Origin: Actinomycetes bacterium
Lineage (GTDB): Bacteria; Actinomycetota; Acidimicrobiia; Acidimicrobiales; RAAP-2
DNA: 64,000 nucleotides
Assembly: GCA_021831035.1 (NCBI GenBank)
Contig: JAKBNL010000007.1
Coordinates: forward strand, 1-64,000
Direction of reading: 5' to 3'
Numbering within the stretch: the first letter of the stretch is position 1; each line of letters starts with the position of its first letter. Shown piece by piece: positions 8,303 to 17,639 of the stretch. Under the pieces are notes generated by a model. That model did not search any database and was not told the origin of the DNA. It worked only from the letters and a program-made list of their open reading frames with translations. The position numbers were made by a program, and so were the translations under genes.

Positions 8303-9226
8303 CTAGCCCGCGGCGTCGAGGTCGACGAGATACTGTGGCGGCTCGCCGCGACGGAGTCGGCCGACCTGATCGCGCACGAGCGTGGCCACGCGCGCGCCCA
8401 TCGAGGTCACGAGCCCCCCCACGTGCGGGCTGAGCACCAGTCCCGGGACGTCCCAGAGGGGATGCTCCCGGGGGAGCGGCTCGGGGTCGACCACGTCGAG
8501 CGCGGCGCGCAGGCGTCCCGTGCGCAGCTCCGCGACGAGCGCGTCGGTGTCGACGACCCGACCGCGCGAGACGTTCACGAGCAGGGCCCCGTCCCTCAGG
8601 CGGGCGAGGAACGCCGCGTCGACGAGGTGATCGGTCGACCCCGAGAGCGGGACGGCCAGCGCGACGACGTCGGCCCCCTCGACGAGGGTCTCGAGGTCGG
8701 CGGGACCGTGCACGTCGCGCCCCTCGACACGGCGGGCCCGGGTGGCGACGGCCTCGATCGCGCAGCCGAAGGGCTCGAGGCGCGCGGCGATGGCCCTCGC
8801 CACCCCGCCGTAGCCGACGAGGACCACGCGCGCGCCGGACAGCCCGCCGGTCCACTCCCTCGACCACGTGTGTTGCCCCTGCGCGCGCAGCGCCCGATCG
8901 AGCCCCCGACGCGACGCCAGGATCAGTGCGACGGCGAGCTCCGCGGTGGGCCCCTCGTGAACGCCGACCGCGTTGGCGACCCGGTGGCCGGCCGGGACGC
9001 GCCCGACCAGGTTGTCGTAGCCCAGGGTCTGGGTCTGGAGGAGACGCGTCGAGACCCCCTCGAGGCGCGCGAGGTCGAGCGATCCCATCGTGTAGGGCAG
9101 GACGACGAGGTCGATCGTCGGCTCGGGCGCCGGGCCCCTCAGGTCCCAGAGCACCACGCGCGCGCCGTGGAGCTCACCCAGGGCCGAGGCCAGCGCCTCG
9201 TCCGGGACGCTCACGACGAGCGCCAC
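8303..9226 (-). CDS. D-isomer-specific 2-hydroxyacid dehydrogenase
   Basis: A 307-residue NAD-dependent D-2-hydroxyacid dehydrogenase. The nucleotide-binding loop is VGYGGVARAIAARLEPFG. The catalytic Arg is in NVSRGRVVD, the Glu in DVVDPEPLP and the His in LSPHVGG, so the triad is complete. It lacks the C-terminal regulatory domains of SerA, which makes it a short-form enzyme such as a hydroxypyruvate, glyoxylate or aromatic 2-oxo-acid reductase. GTG 9226 abuts the pheA stop, so it is in the pheA operon. A role near phenylpyruvate or prephenate is possible, but only the context says so. Confidence 0.88.
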   Translation of the reverse strand: MALVVSVPDEALASALGELHGARVVLWDLRGPAPEPTIDLVVLPYTMGSLDLARLEGVSTRLLQTQTLGYDNLVGRVPAGHRVANAVGVHEGPTAELAVALILASRRGLDRALRAQGQHTWSREWTGGLSGARVVLVGYGGVARAIAARLEPFGCAIEAVATRARRVEGRDVHGPADLETLVEGADVVALAVPLSGSTDHLVDAAFLARLRDGALLVNVSRGRVVDTDALVAELRTGRLRAALDVVDPEPLPREHPLWDVPGLVLSPHVGGLVTSMGARVATLVRDQVGRLRRGEPPQYLVDLDAAG

Positions 9227-10141
9227 CTAGGGCACCTCCACGCGTGCGCGCAGGCCCTCGATCCACGTCTCCGCTCGGGCCCGGCGCGCGCTGACCTCGT
9301 CGCGTCGGGCGCCCGCGCCCTCGCCGGTGACCGGGTAGGAGCCCAGGAACTTCACCCGCGCCAGGTGGGCCTCGAGGTCGGCCAGGCAGTCGGCCACCAC
9401 GTCGTCGGCCACGTGACCCTCGAACTCGATGACGAAGCAGTAGTCGCCGAGCCCCCGCTTGGTGGGGCGACTCTCGAGCTTGGTGAGGTTGAGGTCCCGC
9501 GCGGCGAAGCGCCCGAGGATGCCGTAGAGGGATCCCGGTCGGTCGGCGTCTTGGAAGCACACGATCGTCGTGCGGTCGTGCCCGGTGGGTGCGGCGATCG
9601 CACCCCGCCCGACGAGGACGAACCGGGTCGCGTTGTCCGGGTGGTCCTCCACGTCGCGCGCGAGGACCTCGAGTCCGAAGAGCTCGGCCGCCAGGGCCGA
9701 GCCCACCGCGGCCCACGGCTCGTCGGTGGTCGCGACCTCCCGGGCCGCCTGGGAGGTCGAGGCCGTGGCCTCACTCGCGAGCCCGTGGCGGTGCAGGAAC
9801 GTGCGCACCTGGGCGAGCGCGTGCACGTAGCTGCGCACCAGGGTCAGGTCCGCGAGCGCCACGCCGGGGCGGGCCAGCAGGTGGAGGTGGATCGGCAAGA
9901 CGACCTCGCGCCGTATCACGAGCTCGTGGTCGAAGACGAGCCCGTCGATGGTCGCCGAGACCGTTCCCTCGAGGGCGTTCTCCAGCGGCACGAGCGCTTC
10001 GTGGGCCTCGCCGGCGGCCACGGCCGCCAAGAGGTCCTCGATCGTGGGGTAGGCGACCGGCTCGGCGGCACCCAGGGAGGCCACCGCCTCGTGGGAGAAC
10101 GAGCCCTCGGGGCCCAGGAAGCCCACGCGTCCACCGACCAT
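9227..10141 (-). CDS. pheA: Prephenate dehydratase
   Basis: A 304-residue monofunctional prephenate dehydratase of the actinobacterial type. The catalytic domain starts with GRVGFLGPEGSFSHEA and contains the DNATRFVLVG segment with the TRF motif. The C-terminal ACT domain carries the ESRPT phenylalanine-binding segment (LTKLESRPTKRG). It converts prephenate to phenylpyruvate, CO2 and water in phenylalanine synthesis and is presumably inhibited by phenylalanine through the ACT domain. Start ATG 10141 has TAGCAT six bases upstream and no Shine-Dalgarno. It is first in an operon with the 2-hydroxyacid dehydrogenase. Confidence 0.95.
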   Translation of the reverse strand: MVGGRVGFLGPEGSFSHEAVASLGAAEPVAYPTIEDLLAAVAAGEAHEALVPLENALEGTVSATIDGLVFDHELVIRREVVLPIHLHLLARPGVALADLTLVRSYVHALAQVRTFLHRHGLASEATASTSQAAREVATTDEPWAAVGSALAAELFGLEVLARDVEDHPDNATRFVLVGRGAIAAPTGHDRTTIVCFQDADRPGSLYGILGRFAARDLNLTKLESRPTKRGLGDYCFVIEFEGHVADDVVADCLADLEAHLARVKFLGSYPVTGEGAGARRDEVSARRARAETWIEGLRARVEVP

Positions 10142-10147
10142 GGGGGG

Positions 10148-10153
10148 ATGCTA
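10148..10153 (-). promoter_or_regulatory. Candidate -10 (TAGCAT) of pheA
   Basis: TAGCAT ends six bases before the pheA ATG, which is leaderless spacing. The 90-base gap to the divergent decarboxylase also holds the palindrome CGAACGTTCG (10181-10190). Confidence 0.5.
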
Positions 10154-10231
10154 GTGGCACCCCGGCGGTGCTCCCGGGCCCGAACGTTCGGACGCGTACG
10201 ATGGACCGGGCCTGAACTGGAAGGACGTGCA

Positions 10232-11602
10232 ATGGCGCACCCGATGTTCCGCTACGACGAGAAGTTCGGCGAAGCGATCTTCGACTACTGCCGCGAGAGG
10301 CTCTCGCTCGACCCGGTGCCGCTCGACTTCGGCTCTGCAGTCGATATCGCTGGGAACGCGATCGCCGGGCTGATCACGGACTCCGGCACGCCGCCCGAGG
10401 AAGTGCTCGAGGTCTTCCGCACCCATCTCGCCCCGGCGGTCGTCTCCATCGACTCGCCGGGCTTCCTCGCCTTCATCCCCAACGCGCCCACGAAGAACTC
10501 GTTGCTCTTCGACATGGTCGTCGCCTGCTCGGGGCTGAACGGAACGAGCTGGCTCGAGTCCTCGGGCGTCGTCGAAGCAGAGAACCAAGCCCTAACGTTC
10601 CTCGCCCACTCGGCGGGGCTCCCTTCGGGTTCCGGGGGGGCTTTCGTCGCGGGAGGCTCCATCGGCAACCTGTCAGCCCTCACGGTGGCGCGCGACGTAG
10701 GACGCGCTCGTCTCGGCGACCCCAGGGCCAAGGTGCGCATCGCCATCTCCGAGGACGCCCACTCCAGCATCGGCAAGGCCTTGGCCATCCTTGACGTCGA
10801 GCCCCTCGAGGTGGCCACGGACGACCATCGCCTCACGCGCGCAGCGCTCGAAGCCGCGCTCGCGGGGGACCCTCATTCCGAGTCGGTGGTCGCAGTCGTG
10901 GCAACCGCCGGGACGACCAACGCCGGCATCGTCGACGACCTCGAGGGCCTCGGCTCCTACTGCCGCGCCCACGACCTCTGGTTCCACGTGGACGGCGCTT
11001 ACGGGGGCGCGGCGATGCTCTCGCGCACTCACGGCCACCTCTTCGAGGGGCTTCGCCACGCGGATAGCTTCATCGTCGACCCGCATAAGTGGCTCTTCGC
11101 GCCACTGGACTGCTGTGCCCTGCTCTATCGTCATCCGACCGTCGCTCGCAAGGTGCTAGCCCAACAAGCCGGATACCTCGACGTCCTCCACGAGACCGAC
11201 GACGAGGACTATGACTGGAATCCTTCGGACTTTGGCATCCACCTCTCACGGCGGGCTCGCGGCCTGCCGTTCTGGTTCTCCTTGTGCACCAATGGCGTCG
11301 AGAATTACCGAACCGCGGTGCAAGCGAGCCTCGATCTCGCCCGGTGGACGGCGGAGAGGATCGCGAACTCCGACCACCTGGAGCTGGTTCGACCCGTCGG
11401 ACTCTCCATCGTGCTCTTTCGACGTCGGGGGTGGGACGCCGCCCGCTACAACGAGTGGAGTCGTGACCTCCTGCGCCGCCAGATCGCCTTCGTCACGCCG
11501 ACGAAGTGGGAGGGCGAGACGGTGGGCCGCCTCGCCCTCTTGCACCCCGACACCACCGAACAGTTGATCCAAGAGATTCTGGACTCGATGGCCCGCGACT
11601 GA
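10232..11602 (+). CDS. PLP-dependent amino-acid decarboxylase (group II, AADC/GAD-like)
   Basis: A 456-residue fold-type I decarboxylase. The PLP lysine is in DPHKWLF (K286), the Asp contacting the pyridine nitrogen is in HVDGAYGG (D254), and the stacking His is in EDAHSS (H177). The substrate cannot be read from sequence; aromatic amino acids, glutamate, or a basic amino acid given the neighbours, are all possible. Start ATG 10232 has a GGA-type Shine-Dalgarno (AAGGACG) and a TACGAT -10 at 10197. It is less GC-extreme than the genes upstream and converges on a minus-strand operon for oligopeptidase B, a dipeptidase and an amino-acid transporter, which suggests shared metabolism. Confidence 0.88.
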   Translation: MAHPMFRYDEKFGEAIFDYCRERLSLDPVPLDFGSAVDIAGNAIAGLITDSGTPPEEVLEVFRTHLAPAVVSIDSPGFLAFIPNAPTKNSLLFDMVVACSGLNGTSWLESSGVVEAENQALTFLAHSAGLPSGSGGAFVAGGSIGNLSALTVARDVGRARLGDPRAKVRIAISEDAHSSIGKALAILDVEPLEVATDDHRLTRAALEAALAGDPHSESVVAVVATAGTTNAGIVDDLEGLGSYCRAHDLWFHVDGAYGGAAMLSRTHGHLFEGLRHADSFIVDPHKWLFAPLDCCALLYRHPTVARKVLAQQAGYLDVLHETDDEDYDWNPSDFGIHLSRRARGLPFWFSLCTNGVENYRTAVQASLDLARWTAERIANSDHLELVRPVGLSIVLFRRRGWDAARYNEWSRDLLRRQIAFVTPTKWEGETVGRLALLHPDTTEQLIQEILDSMARD

Positions 11603-11604
11603 CG

Positions 11605-11627
11605 CGCGCCGACCTACCGGCGGCGCG
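11605..11627. terminator. Hairpin between convergent genes
   Basis: CGCGCCG (11605-11611) pairs with CGGCGCG (11621-11627) across a 9-base loop, just past the decarboxylase stop. It could end transcripts from both directions. No U-run is present. Confidence 0.35.
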
Positions 11628-11749
11628 AACGAGTCGGGCTAGCCCCCGCCCGACCGCCCGTCGAGCGAGGACGCCGGGGCGCGACCTCCCGGGAGCCACC
11701 GCTCGACCCATCACGGCCCCCGCGAGCAACCGTCGCGCGGCGACTCGAC

Positions 11750-13723
11750 TCAGCGTCCGGGCACGTTGAGCACGTCGAGCACCCAACCGTAGACCTCGGC
11801 GAGATAGCGGACCCCGAGCCGACGACCTTCGGGCACGGCGTGAGCGCCGGGCTCGAGGGACGCGCGGAAGAGGACCTGGTCAGTCCCCCACCCTCGTTCG
11901 GCGAGGTGCGCTACCCAACGAGCGGGTTCCCAGATCGACACGCGGGAGTCGTGAATAGTCGACGTCGCGAGGATGCGAACCCCCGGCTGGGGATCGGGAA
12001 CATTGTCGAACGGTGACCAGCGGAGCATCCAGTGCTCGTCCCGCGCTCGGCGCGGATCACCCCATTCATCGAGCTCGACAGCCACGAGAGGCGCCCGAAG
12101 GTCACGCATCGTCGTCACGGGGTCGACGAAGGGGACCTCGGCCAACACCCCTGACCACAGGTCGGGGCGAAGGGAGAAGGCGCCGCCCACGAGGAGCCCA
12201 CCGGCGGAACGGCCCCGTATCACGATCTTCCGGGGGTCCACGAACCCCCGGCCGAGGTGCTCCGCGACGCTGATGAAGTCGTCGAACGAGTTCCTCTTAT
12301 TCTCCATCCGCCCGTTCAACCACCATCGACGGCCGAGTTCGCCACCGCCGCGTACGTGCGCGTGCGCGAATACCACTCCCTGATCGAGGAGCGAGATCAG
12401 AACAGGGTCGAACTCCGGTTCGATCACCGTCTCCCACGCCCCGTATCCGTACAGCAGGCACGGGGCCGAACCATCGAGAGGGGTGGATCTCCTCCGAACG
12501 ATGGTCACCGGGATCTCTACCCCGTCAGCGGCGGTGAATCCCCGCCGCTCACTCAGGTACGACTCGCGGTCGTATGCTCTCACCTCTCGGGTCCAGAGGA
12601 CCTGTCGGTCCAGCGACGAGAGGTCGACCGCCTCGACGCGCGGAGGGTCGAGCCGCGACTCGACCTCGACCGCGATGTGCGTGTCGTTGTCCGAGCCGTG
12701 CGTGGTGAGCCGGAGGGTCCCCTCGGGGACGTCGCAGGAGATCTCCTGACACCGTGACGGGTCCGCGACCGGGAACACCAGAAGCCGGGGTTCGACGTCT
12801 CGACGAGCTTCGACAACGACGTGGGACCCGCGCAACTCGGCACGATAGAGGCGGCGACCACTCACCGGCGGGAGCAGCTCCACCCAGGCGGCCTCCCCCG
12901 CGACGCCGGTCCCCCCGACCATCACACGACCGTCCGGGCCCTCGTCATCCGTCACGAGGAGATACCTCAGCTCGCCCTCGATCCGAACGGGGGTTGCGGC
13001 GTAGAAGTGGCCCTCACTCCGACCGGCGATCGACCTCAGCGACTCGCCCCGGTCGTCGATGAGCCACTCTTCGCTCGTCAGTCGGGAGGCGGCGGAGAGG
13101 ACGACGCCACACGCGTTGCCCCGGAGGTTCAGGTGAAACTGTGGATCTCCCTCTTCGTAGAGGAGGATCGCCGAGCCCCCAGGAGTCCAACGCCAGAGGC
13201 GTGAAGGGCGAAAGGACTCGTCGTGAGTCAAGAAGTAGAGGTCGCCGTCGTTGGACCAGGCCGCTCCGTAGTAGACGTGCTCGGCGACCGCGTCGATACG
13301 CCTCGTGTCCAGGTCGATCACCTGGAGCGAGTAGCTCTCGGAGCCAATGACGTCGAGCGCCGCGGCCACGAGCCGGGCATCGGGACTGACCTCAAGGTAC
13401 GCAGCCCGACAGTACGGACTCCCCCCAGCCCACGTCTGGAGATCGAGAACCTCCTCGCGGGATCCCTCAACGTCACGCCACAGGCTTGGGAACTCCGCAC
13501 TCTCTCGGTACGACATCCAGAACTGAGTGCCCGCAACTGTCCACGGTGGTCGCTCCTCGGCCTCGGGCAACATCGACAGAGCCCGTCGCTCCAGCGCCTC
13601 CACCCGGGAACGCCAGGCGCGAGACGCACGATCGTACTCCGCTCGCCGGTCTCGGAGGAAGTTCGTGAGCCCTTCTCCCAACCCTGGATCACGCAACCAG
13701 ATGAGGTCGTCAGCGCTCGACAT
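11750..13723 (-). CDS. Oligopeptidase B-type S9A serine peptidase
   Basis: A 657-residue S9 prolyl-oligopeptidase-family enzyme. The N-terminal half is a beta-propeller and the C-terminal half (about 400-657) an alpha/beta hydrolase. The triad is visible: S506 in GRSAGG, D592 in HDSRVSIWEPARW and H628 in PGAHAV. The segments RGGGELGRRWW, VPFVDPVTTM and EEWG-like DEWGDP match oligopeptidase B more than prolyl oligopeptidase. Oligopeptidase B cleaves short peptides after Arg or Lys. There is no signal peptide, so it acts in the cytosol on imported peptides. Its ATG abuts the stop of the NodB-type gene, so it is the last gene of the transporter operon. Confidence 0.88.
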   Translation of the reverse strand: MSSADDLIWLRDPGLGEGLTNFLRDRRAEYDRASRAWRSRVEALERRALSMLPEAEERPPWTVAGTQFWMSYRESAEFPSLWRDVEGSREEVLDLQTWAGGSPYCRAAYLEVSPDARLVAAALDVIGSESYSLQVIDLDTRRIDAVAEHVYYGAAWSNDGDLYFLTHDESFRPSRLWRWTPGGSAILLYEEGDPQFHLNLRGNACGVVLSAASRLTSEEWLIDDRGESLRSIAGRSEGHFYAATPVRIEGELRYLLVTDDEGPDGRVMVGGTGVAGEAAWVELLPPVSGRRLYRAELRGSHVVVEARRDVEPRLLVFPVADPSRCQEISCDVPEGTLRLTTHGSDNDTHIAVEVESRLDPPRVEAVDLSSLDRQVLWTREVRAYDRESYLSERRGFTAADGVEIPVTIVRRRSTPLDGSAPCLLYGYGAWETVIEPEFDPVLISLLDQGVVFAHAHVRGGGELGRRWWLNGRMENKRNSFDDFISVAEHLGRGFVDPRKIVIRGRSAGGLLVGGAFSLRPDLWSGVLAEVPFVDPVTTMRDLRAPLVAVELDEWGDPRRARDEHWMLRWSPFDNVPDPQPGVRILATSTIHDSRVSIWEPARWVAHLAERGWGTDQVLFRASLEPGAHAVPEGRRLGVRYLAEVYGWVLDVLNVPGR

Positions 13724-14599
13724 CTAGGTCCACTCCCTCTTTTCTTCAGCCAACCTTTGACAGTGCTGCGCCACGTCAACGTGGCGTCCGAACCAGACGC
13801 CACCGTCCGAGACCATCTGGTCGAGCAGCCTCTTGAGCACGTCGATGCACGATCGCCGTCCCACGAGATCGGGGTGAAGGGTTAGCTGGAACAGCCCCCC
13901 CTCCTCTCGGGCGCGCCGATAGGACGCCAACCAGAGGTGCCGGACGGAGTCGTGATCGCCTACGGGGCGGATAGACCCCCACCGCTCCATCGAGAAGTAC
14001 GTCGCGTCGTCGTGGGTCCATTCGACCGGAACCTCAACGAGGGCCGCGGCTCGCCCCTCCGACGAGAGTGAGTACGGCTCGTCGGCGCCCATCAGAGACG
14101 AGTCGTACACGTACCCGAACTCCTCCAGAAGACTGAGGGTGGTGGGCGTTGGATCGAACGACGGTGCCCGATAGCCGACGGGCGCGTAGCCGAGTGAGGC
14201 GAACAGGACCTGTGCCTCTTCGAAGCGTCGTCGCTCATCACCGGGGGTGAGCTTGGTGGGCGGCACGTGATCGAGACCGTGGGAGGCGATCTCCACGTTG
14301 GCGCACTCGTCGACGAGTCTTCGGACGTCGCCTTCGTGTCGCTGAAGGGCGATTGCGGGGATGAACGCCGTCCATCCGGCCCCGACCGCCTCGAAGAGCT
14401 CGACGAGTCGCCACATCCCCACTCGCGCGCCGTAATCGGATCGAGACGTCTCCAGGAGGGTGGGCGTTCGGTCCGCCTCCCACGGGGTCTCGTAGTCCAA
14501 GTCCAACGACAGGGCCACGGCGATCGCGGCACCATCGGGCCACGGCCGGGTGGGGAGCGGGACGCCACCGTCCGCGCCCCACCCGGCCAAAGCGCTCAC
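13724..14599 (-). CDS. Polysaccharide deacetylase-family (NodB/PuuE-like) hydrolase
   Basis: A 291-residue NodB-fold protein. Metal and catalytic residues are visible: LSLDLDYE (D33, D35), EIASHGLDH (H107 and H111, the SHxxxH motif) and GYRAPSFDP (about 142-150). The YETPWE and SHGLDH segments and the lack of a signal peptide resemble the cytosolic PuuE/PgdA-like subgroup, which acts on small amides or imides rather than cell wall. GTG 14599 follows the solute-binding gene by 15 bases. Placed between an amino-acid binding protein and oligopeptidase B, it may remove an acyl or formyl group from the imported compound (inference). Confidence 0.8.
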   Translation of the reverse strand: MSALAGWGADGGVPLPTRPWPDGAAIAVALSLDLDYETPWEADRTPTLLETSRSDYGARVGMWRLVELFEAVGAGWTAFIPAIALQRHEGDVRRLVDECANVEIASHGLDHVPPTKLTPGDERRRFEEAQVLFASLGYAPVGYRAPSFDPTPTTLSLLEEFGYVYDSSLMGADEPYSLSSEGRAAALVEVPVEWTHDDATYFSMERWGSIRPVGDHDSVRHLWLASYRRAREEGGLFQLTLHPDLVGRRSCIDVLKRLLDQMVSDGGVWFGRHVDVAQHCQRLAEEKREWT

Positions 14600-14614
14600 C
14601 GTTATGTCCTCAGG

Positions 14615-15544
14615 TCAGAGCGTGAGGCCGTTGCCGCCGGCACTTATCGCGTTGACCAGGATCTTGGAGATGAGTGTGCTCTGGATGCCGTACTTGGTGA
14701 ACAACGCCTTCAGCGTTCCCTGCTGGAGCAACCCGACGAGTGCGGCGTTGACGGCCTTCAGCAGCTGCGTGGACTTCTTCGGGAGACCCGCTCCGACGTA
14801 CAGCGCCGCGTAGCCACCGGTCTTGCCCGGGATGTTCACAACCTGGGCCTGCCCGTCCAATGACTTCACGAGCGACGGCGCGGTGGCGACCCCAACAAAC
14901 TGGGCGTCGACACTGCCACTCTTCAGCGCGAGGAGTGCGTCGGCCGTCGTCGGCAAGGTCTTGACCGTCATGTTGGCCTTGTGAACCGAGGCGCAGTACT
15001 TCGTCACCGGGGTGAAGAAGCCCGCCGGCGCGTCTCCTGCCTCAACTGACAGGGTCAGACCGCACATCGACTTGAGACTGGTGATGTGCTTGGGATTGCC
15101 CTTGGGGACGACGAGAACCTCGCCCTGAAGCGCGTACTCGACAAAGTTGAGCGCCTTGGCGCGGGCGGCGTTGTCACCCGTGTCGGCGAGCAACATGTCG
15201 TACTGGCCCGCCTGGAGGGCGGGAATCACCCCGTTGAAGTCGATGGAGGTAAAGGTGACCTTCACCCCGAGGGCGGCGGCGATGGCCCTCCCGGTGTCAA
15301 TGTCAAGCCCCGTTAGCTGGTTCTTGGAGTTGAACACCTCAAACGGAGGGTACGGGGCGGACGTCACGATCTTCAGCCCGTTTGCCTTGATGCTCGCCGG
15401 GACGAGCTTCGCGGCGGCTGGATTGTACGCCACGTGAACGCCGTTGACCACGGTGGTGGAAGCGGCCGAACTCGTTCCCGGCAGTACACCCAGGACGAGC
15501 GCACTACTGGCAGCGGCATAGCCGATTGATCGAAGCAGTTTCAT
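14615..15544 (-). CDS. Amino-acid ABC transporter substrate-binding protein
   Basis: A 309-residue family 3 (HisJ/GlnH-like) solute-binding protein. ATG 15544 gives a clean signal peptide (MKLLRS, a hydrophobic core, then SSAAS). The family signature appears as FNSKNQLTGLDIDTGRAIA, followed by DFNGVIPALQAGQYDMLLAD. There is no lipobox Cys after the signal, so anchoring may occur by other means. AAAGGGGG lies about 13-20 bases upstream of the start. It captures an amino acid or analogue for the permease and ATPase encoded just upstream in the operon. Confidence 0.9.
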   Translation of the reverse strand: MKLLRSIGYAAASSALVLGVLPGTSSAASTTVVNGVHVAYNPAAAKLVPASIKANGLKIVTSAPYPPFEVFNSKNQLTGLDIDTGRAIAAALGVKVTFTSIDFNGVIPALQAGQYDMLLADTGDNAARAKALNFVEYALQGEVLVVPKGNPKHITSLKSMCGLTLSVEAGDAPAGFFTPVTKYCASVHKANMTVKTLPTTADALLALKSGSVDAQFVGVATAPSLVKSLDGQAQVVNIPGKTGGYAALYVGAGLPKKSTQLLKAVNAALVGLLQQGTLKALFTKYGIQSTLISKILVNAISAGGNGLTL

Positions 15545-15588
15545 ATTTCTTACGAACCCCCTTTGTGGGATAGAGCAACCTGTACGCC

Positions 15589-16824
15589 TCACTCTCGCTC
15601 CTCACAGCGCCACAGCGCGCCGCGCTTCACGATGGCTCGCACGGCCTCTCGCCGTGCGAGCAGTGAGATCTTCTCGAGGGGATTGCCCCGTACGACGAGC
15701 ACATCCCCCCGACACCCGACGTTCAATCGACCGAGATCGGGACGACCAAGAATGTCGGCGTTAGCCGAGGTCGCCGCGACGATGGCCGCTCCGTTGCCCA
15801 CGACCTCGGCCCGAAGCTCATGCTCGTGTGGGAGCCACGCAATCTCGTCACCCAGCAGGTCGCTCCCGGACCCGACGGCGACGCCGTGGCGGTAGGCCAC
15901 CTCCACGGCCGCCATCGCTCCTTCCGCCGCGTGACCGATCTTCGCCACGACCTCGGGCGGATCGGAGTACTTCTCGGGATGCCGAGCCGCCATCACGTAG
16001 GTCGCCACCGTCGGGACGAGAGCCGCACCCCGATCAGCCATGAGCCGCGCCGTGGGCTCGTCCAGGAAGTTGCCGTGCTCAATCGTGCGTGCACCGGCCT
16101 CGACCGCCTGGGCGATCGCGACGGAAGGGAGCGCGTGGGCGGCCACGTAGAGCCCGTTCCGCGTGGCCTCATCGACGATGACCGTGAGTTCCTCGAGCGA
16201 GTACTGGGCACACTCCAAGCGGTCGGTCGGGGAGGCCGCCCCCCCACTGGCCATAACCTTGATGAAGTCCGCGCCTCGCCTGATCTCCTCGCGCACGGCC
16301 CGGCGGAGCTCGGACGTCCCATCCGCGATCGAAAAGACCATGCCGAACTCATGATGGTCTCGCGGATCGGAGTGGTCGGCCCGCGCACGCATGTCGCCAT
16401 GACCGCCGGTCTGACTGATGATGCGGCCGCTGATGATCGCGTCGGGCCCAGGGATCACTCCCTCGTCCAACGCGACCTTGAAGCCCCAGTCGGCCCCGCC
16501 GCAGTCCCGGATCAGCGTGTAGCCCACGTCCAGCATGTGGCGAAGCCGACCCGCCATCTCCAGGGCAACGAGGCTGGAGGGCTTGACTCGGCTCTGATTG
16601 CCGAAGTCCACCATGGTGGCACCCACGTGCACGTGGGCGTCGATCAACCCCGGGAGGATGGCCTGGCCGGTGCAGTCCACAACCACGGCCCCCTCGGGGT
16701 GGGACACTCGATCCCCGACCTCCTGGATGAGCCCGTCGGCTATGAGCACCGACCCTGCAAATGGCTCGCCACCGTTCCCGTCGACCACGAGTCCACCTTC
16801 GAGGACGATTATCTCCTGGCTCAC
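15589..16824 (-). CDS. Amidohydrolase, Xaa-Arg/Xaa-Lys dipeptidase-like
   Basis: A 411-residue metal-dependent amidohydrolase. Metal ligands are complete: HVH (H64, H66), carboxylated-lysine candidate FIKVMASGG (K189), H230 in AAHALPS, H250 in IEHGNFLDE and D322 in [10 protein letters not shown]. The [12 protein letters not shown] and [10 protein letters not shown] segments match the subgroup that holds the Caulobacter Cc2672-like L-Xaa-L-Arg/Lys dipeptidases. Imidazolonepropionase-like or N-acyl-amino-acid hydrolase activity remains possible. No signal peptide. GTG 16824 overlaps the stop of the ABC ATPase (GTGA). It sits between transporter genes, so its substrate is probably the imported molecule. 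Confidence 0.82.
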   Translation of the reverse strand: MSQEIIVLEGGLVVDGNGGEPFAGSVLIADGLIQEVGDRVSHPEGAVVVDCTGQAILPGLIDAHVHVGATMVDFGNQSRVKPSSLVALEMAGRLRHMLDVGYTLIRDCGGADWGFKVALDEGVIPGPDAIISGRIISQTGGHGDMRARADHSDPRDHHEFGMVFSIADGTSELRRAVREEIRRGADFIKVMASGGAASPTDRLECAQYSLEELTVIVDEATRNGLYVAAHALPSVAIAQAVEAGARTIEHGNFLDEPTARLMADRGAALVPTVATYVMAARHPEKYSDPPEVVAKIGHAAEGAMAAVEVAYRHGVAVGSGSDLLGDEIAWLPHEHELRAEVVGNGAAIVAATSANADILGRPDLGRLNVGCRGDVLVVRGNPLEKISLLARREAVRAIVKRGALWRCEERE

Positions 16825-17639
16825 GCGTCGCCTCCCGTCTCCACCGTTTGGTCACTCGGTCCCCTCCGGACCCGTGAGAGGAATGCCCTCGTCCGGTCCT
16901 CTTTCGCGGCGTCGAGGACCTCGGCGGGAGTCCCCATCTCCACGATCACGCCGCCATCCATGAAGATGACGACGTCGGCCACCTCCCGAGCGAACTGCAT
17001 CTCGTGCGTAACGACGACCATGGTCATCCCCTCGCGCGCCAATTGGCGCATCGCGGCCAGCACCTCCCCCACCAGCTCGGGGTCCAGGGCGCTGGTCGGC
17101 TCGTCGAAGAGCATGAGCTCGGGGCTCATCGCGAGGGCACGGGCGATAGCCACTCGCTGTTGCTGGCCACCGGAGAGCTGCGCCGGGTAGGCGTCCGCCT
17201 TGTCCACGAGCCCCATGCGCTGAAGGAGCTCGCGACCCGCCGCCTCAGCGGCGACTCGAGAGAGCCCCTTGACCCGCGTCGGGGCGAGCGTCACGTTCTC
17301 GAGGGCCGTGAGGTGTGGGAACAGGTTGAACTGCTGGAAGACCATCCCGATGTTGGCCCTCTGCTGCGCAATTTTCCGCCGTGGGAGCTCAATCAACTCA
17401 TTGGAACGGCGCTCGTAGCCGACGAAACGGCCACCGACCTCTATCGAGCCGGCGTCAACCTTCTCCAGGTGATTGATACACCGAAGAAAGGTCGACTTAC
17501 CGGAACCGCTCGGACCCAGCAGGCACACCACCTCACCCACGCTGACGCTCAAGCTGATGCCCTTCAACACCTCGTTGGAGCCGAAGCGCTTGTGGACGTT
17601 GTGTGCCACCACCAGCGGCTCACCGCGCTGCAACACCAT
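16821..17639 (-). CDS. Amino-acid ABC transporter ATP-binding protein
   Basis: An ABC ATPase of about 272 residues, GlnQ/HisP type. Walker A is GPSGSGKST, the signature is LSGGQQQRV and Walker B is [13 protein letters not shown], followed by the switch His in [12 protein letters not shown] 17639 has GGGCGAGG at good distance; a GTG three bases upstream (17642) is the alternative and would overlap the permease stop by four bases. It energises the permease encoded upstream; coupling to the amidohydrolase is by a GTGA overlap. Confidence 0.93.
   Translation of the reverse strand: MVLQRGEPLVVAHNVHKRFGSNEVLKGISLSVSVGEVVCLLGPSGSGKSTFLRCINHLEKVDAGSIEVGGRFVGYERRSNELIELPRRKIAQQRANIGMVFQQFNLFPHLTALENVTLAPTRVKGLSRVAAEAAGRELLQRMGLVDKADAYPAQLSGGQQQRVAIARALAMSPELMLFDEPTSALDPELVGEVLAAMRQLAREGMTMVVVTHEMQFAREVADVVIFMDGGVIVEMGTPAEVLDAAKEDRTRAFLSRVRRGPSDQTVETGGDA

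Noticed and set aside
10181..10190. Palindrome CGAACGTTCG as a LexA/SOS box
   Set aside because: Actinobacterial SOS boxes need about four bases between GAAC and GTTC. Here the halves are directly joined, and the flanking genes are not SOS genes.
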